The notes under the pieces were generated by a model. It was not told where the DNA came from. It saw only the letters and a program-made list of their open reading frames with translations, and did not search any database. Positions 7,175-12,594 of a DNA stretch of 12,594 nucleotides are shown piece by piece. The position numbers were made by a program, and so were the translations under genes. Within the stretch, counting starts at the first letter, position 1. Each line of letters opens with the position of its first letter. Source of the stretch: Porticoccaceae bacterium (GTDB lineage: Bacteria > Pseudomonadota > Gammaproteobacteria > Pseudomonadales > Porticoccaceae). The stretch lies in the NCBI GenBank assembly GCA_017858295.1, contig JAFMBU010000036.1, positions 1-12,594 on the forward strand. The letters run 5' to 3'.

Positions 7175-9592
7175 TTAGCGCCACCAGCGCCGAGTTTGGC
7201 TGCGGGCTGTGGTGATTTTTAGCTCTCCAGCAAGTTCTCCAGCAAGTTCTCCAGTCCGCTTTTCAGGCGGCTCTCCAGACGGCAACCACTCAAAGGTTAT
7301 AGCACCCTGCTCTGCAGTATTCCAAACTCTGCTACCTACAGCGCTGTAACGCTTGGTGACAGATGAGTGAGGATGGCCAAACTGGTGCTGATATCCCGCG
7401 GAAAATACCACATGCTTTGGCGCTAGTTGCTGAACAAATTTTGCCGTAGAGGAGGTCTTGCTGCCGTGATGGGGCGCCACTAATAAATCCAGCTGCAGAC
7501 CCTCCAGTCGCCCTGAGTCCAGTAACTGGTATTCTGCAGCACTTTCGATATCGCCGGGAAGCAGCAGCTGAATATCCCGCCAGCGGATACGCAGAACACA
7601 GGAGCTATTATTGCCCTCCCTGGCCCTTATCGAATCCACTTCAGAGGTGGGTGACAATATCTCGAACAACACCTCACCCCAACGCCATTCAGCTCCAGCA
7701 TTGCAAATTTCCACATTTTGCCCTTGCAGCACCGCCTCAGAATAATTCACGCCGGGCCCAGTTATGATCTGCCTGCTGGGCAGGACTTGCTGCAGGGCCG
7801 CGAAGCCGCCACTGTGATCGCCGTCCTCGTGACTGATCAGCGCGGTGTCGATCGAACTCCAGCCGCGCTGCCATAAAAAGGGCGCAACAATGCCACTGCC
7901 GGCACTAAAGGCCGCACTAAATTGTGCGCCACTGTCATAGAGTAGGTTCCGTTGATCGGTTTCAACCACCACGGCAAGGCCCTGCCCCACATCCAAAACC
8001 GTTACCCGCAAGCCAGGTTTAGGCTTGTTATTGAAGAGTAATAAAAGCGCCAATGGCAACACCCCAAGCCACCTTTCCCTTAAATGACGGGGCAGCATTA
8101 GGCACAAGCCAGCCAGAAGTGCAGCCGACAAAACCACACTAGATGTCCCCACCGGAGAAACTAAAAAGCCCTGATCTGAGGGCAATAGATCGAGAAACCG
8201 CCACAAAAGGTTCACTGACCAATCAGAGATAGTCCAGATCGCTTCGGCTGCGCGGCTTGAAACCGGTAGAAGTAGGCAGCCAAATAGAACCGTGGGTACA
8301 GTGACCAGTGACACCCAGGGCACAGCCACCAAATTAACCAGCGGCGCCAGCCAGGACAGTCGCCCAATAAAAAACAATAGCGGCACTGACATAATCACCA
8401 GCAGAGCCAACTGAGCACTGACTGTGCGCTTTTTCGGCCACCAGGGATCGATTGACTGCCAGGGAGAAAACCAGGCAATTAAAATCGCCACGGCGGAAAA
8501 TGAAAGCCAAAAGCCTGCACTCAATACCGCCAAGGGCTGCAATAGCGCAATTAGTGTCAGTGCCCATACCAGACAGACGAAGGGCTGAATGCGACGAAAG
8601 CAGAGCTTTGCTATCACCACGACTGCTACCGCAATTAGCGCCCGCTGAGTCGGCAGGGAGAAGCCCGCCAGAAGACTGTATGCGCCAGCGGCGAGCAGCC
8701 CGCTCACCGGAGCCAACCAATGTAATGCTGGGCTGGTGAGCCTTAATCCCAAGAGACTGCAAGCAGAATTCATCAGAATCACCAGCCGCGCCAGACCCTT
8801 GCCCAAAGCAGCCCCAAACAATGCCACAAGACCTATATGCAGCCCAGAGATAACCAGCAGGTGCACTATTCCCAAGCGTGCCAGATCCTGCCACCAGGCG
8901 GCGAGCTGACGCTTATCGCCAATGCTCAGGGCCAACAGCACAGCGCGCCCCCGTGGCGATAAGTCTGATTGCTCAATAGCTTGCCGAATTGTTGCTCTAA
9001 GCTGCGCTGGCAGCGAGGCTAGGTTACCGGCACTAAATAATCTGGCCCCAGGCAACTGCTTGGCAAGCTCGGGAGAGCGCACATAACCAGTGGCGCTATA
9101 GCTCTGCTGTAGTAGCCAGCTCTGATAATCAAAGGCTCCAGGATTGACAAACCCTCGCGGCGGCCGCAAGCGCACTACCAGCTGCCAGCGCTGCCCCGGA
9201 TACAACTCCTCCGCAGCGTACCAGCTGAGTAGCAGTTTCGCTGGAACAGGCTGGTGATGAGGATTTCCTGAGACTTGAATAGTCTCAGTGGCAAAACTAA
9301 AACGGCTGCGAATCGCGTTACTGTCAACCAGACTAACAATCTGCCCTGTGACTAAGAACTCCTCGCCACTGTACTTCTCTGGCAGGGTCTCACGGAGAAG
9401 TTGATGTGCACAAAATATCCCCCAAAGCATTCCCGCACTGAGAGCTATAAGCCAAAGCAATCTCTTTAAGCGGAAAAATACGCAGACTGACAATAGGGTT
9501 ATAAATAGCCCAAAGCTGACTCCAAAACTTGGCAACCAAGGCCACCAAGCCACCGAAAAAATCCCCAGAGAGAGCATAATCAAATAGGTCAA
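7175..9592 (-). CDS. comEC: DNA internalisation-related competence protein ComEC/Rec2
   Basis: ComEC is the inner-membrane channel that brings single-stranded DNA into the cytoplasm during transformation. The 805-residue protein shows the three expected parts: an N-terminal membrane and OB-like region (about 1-190), a polytopic competence domain (about 205-520) with VISGLHIGL (247-255) and FSLPTQRA (311-318), and a C-terminal metallo-beta-lactamase-like domain (about 528-770). The last has LDVGQG (533-538), the metal-ligand motif SHEDGDHSGG (587-596), LLPGDIE (687-693) and APHHGS (706-711), so it looks catalytically intact. The start is TTG at 9592 because AGAAGGA lies six bases upstream; an ATG five codons later has no ribosome binding site. 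The C-terminus beyond about 775 carries a short GEL/AGEL repeat. It is slightly longer than typical. No other competence or pilus genes are in view. Confidence 0.96.
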   Translation of the reverse strand: MTYLIMLSLGIFSVAWWPWLPSFGVSFGLFITLLSVCVFFRLKRLLWLIALSAGMLWGIFCAHQLLRETLPEKYSGEEFLVTGQIVSLVDSNAIRSRFSFATETIQVSGNPHHQPVPAKLLLSWYAAEELYPGQRWQLVVRLRPPRGFVNPGAFDYQSWLLQQSYSATGYVRSPELAKQLPGARLFSAGNLASLPAQLRATIRQAIEQSDLSPRGRAVLLALSIGDKRQLAAWWQDLARLGIVHLLVISGLHIGLVALFGAALGKGLARLVILMNSACSLLGLRLTSPALHWLAPVSGLLAAGAYSLLAGFSLPTQRALIAVAVVVIAKLCFRRIQPFVCLVWALTLIALLQPLAVLSAGFWLSFSAVAILIAWFSPWQSIDPWWPKKRTVSAQLALLVIMSVPLLFFIGRLSWLAPLVNLVAVPWVSLVTVPTVLFGCLLLPVSSRAAEAIWTISDWSVNLLWRFLDLLPSDQGFLVSPVGTSSVVLSAALLAGLCLMLPRHLRERWLGVLPLALLLLFNNKPKPGLRVTVLDVGQGLAVVVETDQRNLLYDSGAQFSAAFSAGSGIVAPFLWQRGWSSIDTALISHEDGDHSGGFAALQQVLPSRQIITGPGVNYSEAVLQGQNVEICNAGAEWRWGEVLFEILSPTSEVDSIRAREGNNSSCVLRIRWRDIQLLLPGDIESAAEYQLLDSGRLEGLQLDLLVAPHHGSKTSSTAKFVQQLAPKHVVFSAGYQHQFGHPHSSVTKRYSAVGSRVWNTAEQGAITFEWLPSGEPPEKRTGELAGELAGELKITTARSQTRRWWR
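7223..7256 (-). repeat. In-frame 12-bp tandem repeat at the comEC 3' end
   Basis: The unit TCTCCAGCAAGT (plus-strand reading) occurs nearly three times, the last copy incomplete. Being 12 bases long it keeps the frame and encodes GELAGELAGEL near residues 781-791 of ComEC, after the nuclease-like domain. Slippage here would add or remove four residues without breaking the protein. Confidence 0.75.
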
Positions 9593-9598
9593 ACTAGA

Positions 9599-9605
9599 TC
9601 CTTCT
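9599..9605 (-). promoter_or_regulatory. Ribosome binding site deciding the comEC TTG start
   Basis: AGAAGGA on the minus strand lies six bases before the TTG at 9592. It is 21 bases from the alternative ATG at 9577, too far to serve that codon. It is the clearest Shine-Dalgarno sequence in the left block. Confidence 0.7.
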
Positions 9606-9648
9606 ATGGCTATATCCGTTACACTTGCAGCGCTTTCAGCCGCTTTGG

Positions 9649-9657
9649 ACTATACCA
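9649..9657 (-). promoter_or_regulatory. Candidate extended -10 promoter for comEC
   Basis: On the minus strand TGGTATAGT fits the extended -10 pattern TGnTATAAT with one mismatch. It would place transcription start about 50 bases before the comEC TTG. No good -35 is seen 17 bases upstream, which is common for extended -10 promoters. The site is in the 156-base divergent region between comEC and the flavodoxin-like gene. I found no equally good promoter for the plus-strand pair in this region. Confidence 0.35.
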
Positions 9658-9748
9658 ATAAGAGCAAATGCTAGTGGGCACTGTAGACCCCAGTGACACT
9701 AAAAAAATGTAACTCCACCGCACTCTTGCCGAATAATGGTTTTAACTG

Positions 9749-10207
9749 ATGAAGAAACATCTGCTGATTATCTACCACAGCCAATCTGGCAATACTGCCC
9801 AGATGGCGGCGGCGGTTATGCGCGGAGCAGAGGGTGAAGCAGATGTGGAAACTCGACTGCTAAGAGCCTTTGATGCCGATCTGGAGGATTTGCGTTGGGC
9901 TGATGGACTGCTCTTTGGTACGCCGGAGAACTTTGGCAATATGAGCGGTGCGCTAAAAGACTTCTTTGATCGAACCTACTATCCTGCAGAGCCCTACCAA
10001 CTGAATTTGCCCTACGGGCTATTTATTAGCGCCGGCAATGATGGCAGCGGCGCGGTGCGTGAGATCGACCGCATTGCCAAAGGGTACCCCCTGCGCAAAA
10101 TTAGCGAGCCACTAATTATCAAAGGCGACATTAACCAGCAGCACTTGGAACAATGTGAAGAGTTCGGTCTAGCCATGGCCGCAGGTCTATCCATAGGAAT
10201 ATTTTAA
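9749..10207 (+). CDS. Flavodoxin-fold / NAD(P)H oxidoreductase-like protein
   Basis: This 152-residue cytoplasmic protein has a flavodoxin-like fold expected to bind FMN. The N-terminal strand LLIIYHSQSGNT (5-16) is the phosphate-binding loop. The second flavin loop is GTPENFGNMSGALKDFFDR (57-75), resembling the GTPTRFGNM region of WrbA-type and related flavoproteins. LFISAGNDGSG (91-101) is the third isoalloxazine-side loop. At 152 residues it is shorter than WrbA (about 200), so it fits the unassigned flavodoxin-family proteins better. The ATG at 9749 is the first start in frame with the fold. The upstream ribosome binding site is weak. The patatin-like gene follows after two bases, so the two are very likely co-transcribed. 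The electron partner and substrate are unknown. Confidence 0.85.
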   Translation: MKKHLLIIYHSQSGNTAQMAAAVMRGAEGEADVETRLLRAFDADLEDLRWADGLLFGTPENFGNMSGALKDFFDRTYYPAEPYQLNLPYGLFISAGNDGSGAVREIDRIAKGYPLRKISEPLIIKGDINQQHLEQCEEFGLAMAAGLSIGIF

Positions 10208-10209
10208 CC

Positions 10210-11343
10210 ATGAGCAAAGGCTTAGTTTTAACCGGAGGCGGCGCCAGAGCCGCCTATCAAGTGGGTGTACTCAAAGGCATTGCCAGCATATTGCCAAGAT
10301 CAGTGTACAACCCCTTTCCGATTATCTGCGGCACCTCTGCCGGTGCCATTAATGCATTGTCTATTGCCGGGCGAGCCGGCCCCTTTCGCTTGCGCACCAG
10401 TAAATTAGAGCGTATCTGGAATGAGCTAACACCAGCTGATGTCTACCGTACCGATGCCCTGGGGGTATTAAAAAATACCTTTCACATACTGGCCTCATTT
10501 GTCCACAGTGGTTATGGCATAGGCAGGCCGATCTCGCTCCTCGACAACAGCCCGTTGCGCAAAATGATGGATAGCTACGTCAAATTTGATTATTTGGACA
10601 CAGCCATTAGCAATGGCGAACTTGAGGCTATAGCGATCACCGCCATGAGCTATGCCAGCGGTAAATCGGTAACCTTTTATCAGGGACAGGACAAAATACC
10701 AGCGTGGAATCGATCCCGTCGTCGCGGTGAGCATATTCCTCTGACCATTGATCACCTGATGGCCTCAACCGCTATTCCTGGACTCTTTCCCGCAGTCAAG
10801 ATAAGTAATGACTACTTTGGTGATGGCGCTGTGCGTCAGCTTAAGCCGATCAGTCCGGCACTGCATATGGGTGCCAGCAAACTATTAATTGTCGGCGTCA
10901 GTGACAATGCAACCCGCCACAAGGTGTCAGCAGGGCTAGAGCACTCCCCCTCAACAGCACAGATTGTCGGGCATATGTTTAACAGTGCCTTTATCGATGC
11001 AGTGGAGAGCGACCTGGAGACGCTCAGCAATATTAATCGTCTCGCCAGTGCACTGCCCCAGTCCCTGCGCGAGAAAAACAATATCACCGATTTAAATCCC
11101 GTTGAGGTGCTATCTATATCTCCCACAGAGTCCATCGATAGTATCGCCGAAGAGCATATACACCAACTACCTAGATCCCTGCGCATATTTTTAAGTTTGA
11201 CTGGCGCTACGGCGCAGGGTGGCGGTTCCAGTGCTGCCAGTTACCTGCTGTTTGAGCCAGGCTTTTGCCGCAAGCTTATCGCTATGGGCATGCGCGACGC
11301 CCAGGCAAAGGAAGATGAGATAAAGCAATTCTTTGATCTCTAA
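10210..11343 (+). CDS. Patatin-like phospholipase family protein
   Basis: This 377-residue serine hydrolase is of the patatin family, lipid acyl hydrolases using a Ser-Asp dyad. The oxyanion-hole glycine motif GGGARAAYQVG is at 9-19. The nucleophile elbow GTSAG is at 41-45 with Ser43. The catalytic Asp205 is in the DGA motif of DYFGDGAVRQ (201-210). All three are intact, so it is probably active. No signal peptide or clear membrane helix is seen at the N-terminus, so a cytoplasmic location is likely. The C-terminal 150 residues (about 230-377) lie outside the core and are not recognised. The ATG is two bases after the flavodoxin-like stop. It converges with the tRNA operon 3' of it. Its lipid substrate and any link to the flavoprotein are unknown. 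Confidence 0.93.
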   Translation: MSKGLVLTGGGARAAYQVGVLKGIASILPRSVYNPFPIICGTSAGAINALSIAGRAGPFRLRTSKLERIWNELTPADVYRTDALGVLKNTFHILASFVHSGYGIGRPISLLDNSPLRKMMDSYVKFDYLDTAISNGELEAIAITAMSYASGKSVTFYQGQDKIPAWNRSRRRGEHIPLTIDHLMASTAIPGLFPAVKISNDYFGDGAVRQLKPISPALHMGASKLLIVGVSDNATRHKVSAGLEHSPSTAQIVGHMFNSAFIDAVESDLETLSNINRLASALPQSLREKNNITDLNPVEVLSISPTESIDSIAEEHIHQLPRSLRIFLSLTGATAQGGGSSAASYLLFEPGFCRKLIAMGMRDAQAKEDEIKQFFDL

Positions 11344-11493
11344 GCATAGGTTGAGAAAGGCCAAATATTAACTCAGAAACAGAGCCACATAACGGCTACT
11401 GGATAGGCAAATTTTAGTGCTGCGGCTTATTAAAGAATTTTAATCGAGATTGCAGACTAAGCGCTCTAGGCTGACTAAATGCCAGGCATAAAA

Positions 11494-11519
11494 AAACGCA
11501 AAACCGTAGTTTTGCGTTT
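11494..11519 (-). terminator. Intrinsic terminator of the tRNA operon
   Basis: A perfect 11-base-pair stem (AAACGCAAAAC with GTTTTGCGTTT) closes a four-base loop. On the minus strand it runs into a stretch of T residues from the A-run at 11490-11496, partly shared with the stem. It lies six bases after the tRNA-Gly 3' end. On the plus strand the hairpin is followed only by TTTAGT, so it may also weakly stop transcription from the patatin gene. Confidence 0.88.
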
Positions 11520-11524
11520 AGTAT

Positions 11525-11599
11525 TGGAGCGGGAAACGAGGTTCGAACTCGCGACCCCAACCTTGGCAAGGTTGTGCTCTACCACTGAGCTATTCCCGC
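11525..11599 (-). tRNA. tRNA-Gly (anticodon GCC)
   Basis: A complete 75-base cloverleaf, with CCA encoded, reads on the minus strand: acceptor GCGGGAA paired with TTCCCGC, D-arm GCTC/GAGC, anticodon stem CAACC/GGTTG with loop TTGCCAA, and T-arm GCGAG-TTCGAAC-CTCGT. Anticodon GCC is at 11565-11567. It is second in a two-tRNA operon and is followed by the intrinsic terminator. Confidence 0.97.
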
Positions 11600-11629
11600 A
11601 AACACTTATCCGTAAGTGCTGTATAAAAA

Positions 11630-11705
11630 TGGCGTCCCGTAGGGGAGTCGAACCCCTGTTACCGCCGTGAAAGGGCGGTGTCCTAGGCCTCTAGACGAAC
11701 GGGAC
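11630..11705 (-). tRNA. tRNA-Glu (anticodon TTC)
   Basis: A complete 76-base cloverleaf with encoded CCA: acceptor GTCCCGT paired with ACGGGAC, anticodon stem CCGCC/GGCGG with loop CTTTCAC, and T-arm AGGGG-TTCGACT-CCCCT. Anticodon TTC is at 11669-11671. It lies 30 bases upstream of tRNA-Gly and is the first gene of the operon, about 15 bases from the expected transcription start. Confidence 0.97.
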
Positions 11706-11726
11706 GGTACTGGCTAGGAGGCGCGC

Positions 11727-11755
11727 ATTCTATTGAGCTACAGATAAACTGTCAA
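11727..11755 (-). promoter_or_regulatory. Sigma-70 promoter of the tRNA-Glu/tRNA-Gly operon
   Basis: On the minus strand a perfect -35 TTGACA (11750-11755) and a -10 TAGAAT (11727-11732, five of six matches) are separated by 17 bases. The six bases after the -10 are GCGCGC (11721-11726), a GC-rich discriminator of the sort linked in other gammaproteobacteria to growth-rate and ppGpp control of stable RNA genes. Regulation is inferred from the discriminator alone. Confidence 0.88.
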
Positions 11756-11782
11756 CCCTAATGGTGCTTATTTTCATCTCCT

Positions 11783-12523
11783 TTAACGAATAATTAATTC
11801 TTCCCCTAACTTGTCGAAAAAAAGCCGTATCCGTTTCGCATTGGCACTGAAGTCAGAGGTACCCAAGCGCGATACCGAGCGTATATCAATCGCCGTTAAG
11901 TCTTCGCCTAGGGGAGTAATACGCACAGCGATATCATCAACAAATTGAAACATGGCCGTGGTCGCCTGAGCCTCAAAATGAAATAACAATGAATCCTGAG
12001 CCGAGATCTCCCAACCAAGAAAACTGCCAACAAACAGCGCCTTTTGATAAACACTGCGCGCCGGCATCTGAACCGTCATGGTACGTATATCAGGATAAGC
12101 ACTTAGCTGCATGGCACTCAATTGCTCAGCACTGAGGTCATCGGCTCCGTAGGCCAGAGAATTCTCTCTAAAGTGCTCCTCATCCCGAGTAAACAGGAAC
12201 ACCGGCGGATTCACTGTGTCACTGGTAATATCGTGAATCTGTGGCGCTCTAATGCCATCGAGACCGACACTCCAGAAAGTTACGCCTGGCGCTATGGAGC
12301 AAGCGATTACCAGCACGGCGTAGTCGAGACGCAGCGGTCTCTTTCGCCAGAGATTGGTAAATAATGTGAACAGCCCAATACCCACCACCACCACACAGAG
12401 CAGTAGCGCTAAAATATATAGCAAGAAGGCCAGCCGGAATGGCAGCAGATCAGCACGATAACCCAGCACACTGACCACAGAGATGACAAAGGCACCCTGC
12501 CCCGACCAACTTATTAATTTCAT
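11783..12523 (-). CDS. DUF1499 family membrane protein
   Basis: This is a 246-residue protein. The N-terminal part has about three hydrophobic helices (roughly 5-24, 31-55 and 67-87). The C-terminal part (about 95-240) matches my recollection of the DUF1499 pattern: IHDITSDTVNPPVF (96-109), a central amphipathic region, and DIRSVSRLGTSDFSANAKRI (213-232). The family has no established function. The start is the ATG at 12523, because GGGGGAAG sits a few bases upstream. A GTG at 12538 would add five residues but has no ribosome binding site. It is transcribed toward the tRNA operon, ending 28 bases before that operon's -35, and I see no terminator between them. A possible gene starting divergently at the window end is cut off. 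Confidence 0.85.
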   Translation of the reverse strand: MKLISWSGQGAFVISVVSVLGYRADLLPFRLAFLLYILALLLCVVVVGIGLFTLFTNLWRKRPLRLDYAVLVIACSIAPGVTFWSVGLDGIRAPQIHDITSDTVNPPVFLFTRDEEHFRENSLAYGADDLSAEQLSAMQLSAYPDIRTMTVQMPARSVYQKALFVGSFLGWEISAQDSLLFHFEAQATTAMFQFVDDIAVRITPLGEDLTAIDIRSVSRLGTSDFSANAKRIRLFFDKLGEELIIR

Positions 12524-12573
12524 TAAAGCTTCCCCCACAAGGATATTATTTAGCTACAATGATGCTCGCAGCC

Positions 12574-12593
12574 GCGCGATCTAGGTGTCGCGC
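12574..12593. repeat. Short inverted repeat at the window end
   Basis: GCGCGA (12574-12579) and TCGCGC (12588-12593) form a perfect six-base inverted repeat around an eight-base loop, upstream of the DUF1499 gene. There is no T-run after it on the plus strand within the window, so it is not called a terminator. It may be chance or part of a truncated gene that would begin near 12559. Confidence 0.35.
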
Positions 12594-12594
12594 T

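Noticed and set aside
8334..8894. 186-codon minus-strand frame inside comEC
   Set aside because: It overlaps the conserved competence domain of comEC in another frame, is low-complexity in Gly/Ser/Ala and matches no family I know.
9669..9703. CACTG/CAGTG inverted repeat in the comEC-flavodoxin gap as an operator or terminator
   Set aside because: The stem is only five base pairs, is not followed by a T-run on either strand and has no recognised operator match.
11479..11670. 63-codon plus-strand reading frame
   Set aside because: It is antisense to the tRNA operon, beginning at its terminator, running through all of tRNA-Gly and ending inside tRNA-Glu. Its RETRFELATPTLARL-type text is the familiar artefact of translating the reverse of a tRNA gene.

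Overview
The window looks like chromosomal DNA of a Gram-negative, probably marine, gammaproteobacterium. The evidence is a lipid A/Kdo gene set (msbA-, lpxK- and kdsB-type), murB, and a comEC-exbB-exbD-lpxK-kdsB-phosphatase-murB order that I recall from Pseudomonas and its relatives. Base composition is moderate (roughly half GC by eye). A finer placement, for example Cellvibrionales or the SAR92 group, would be a guess. I see no prophage, insertion sequence, CRISPR array or defence system. The window is mostly conserved housekeeping DNA.

Left block, 70-9592, all on the minus strand. Read in the direction of transcription it runs comEC (DNA-uptake channel), exbB and exbD (proton-driven energiser pair), msbA (lipid A flippase), lpxK (lipid A 4'-kinase), kdsB (CMP-Kdo synthetase), a low-molecular-weight tyrosine phosphatase, murB (peptidoglycan precursor reductase) and an AlkB-type 2-oxoglutarate oxygenase. 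exbD, msbA, lpxK and kdsB are packed with gaps of 2 to 28 bases. The phosphatase, murB and alkB form a second tight unit (a TGATG overlap, then a 3-base gap) after a 90-base AT-rich spacer that could hold a promoter. The block therefore makes the outer-membrane lipid anchor and the peptidoglycan precursor, with a phosphatase and a probable alkylation-repair enzyme at the end. The small Trm112-like gene (ycaR) that usually lies beside lpxK and kdsB is missing. Three 14-base tandem repeats lie beyond alkB at the window edge.

Middle, 9593-11343. A 156-base divergent intergenic region separates comEC from a plus-strand pair: a small flavodoxin-fold protein and a patatin-like phospholipase, two bases apart.

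Right, 11344-12594. A minus-strand tRNA operon (tRNA-Glu then tRNA-Gly) has a near-consensus sigma-70 promoter with a GC-rich discriminator and ends in a clear intrinsic terminator that faces the patatin gene. Upstream of it, also on the minus strand, is a DUF1499-type membrane protein. No gene-free stretch exceeds 300 bases.

Several starts were moved from the longest open frame to a better-supported codon: murB, kdsB, msbA and the DUF1499 gene. comEC and lpxK appear to use TTG, and exbD uses GTG.
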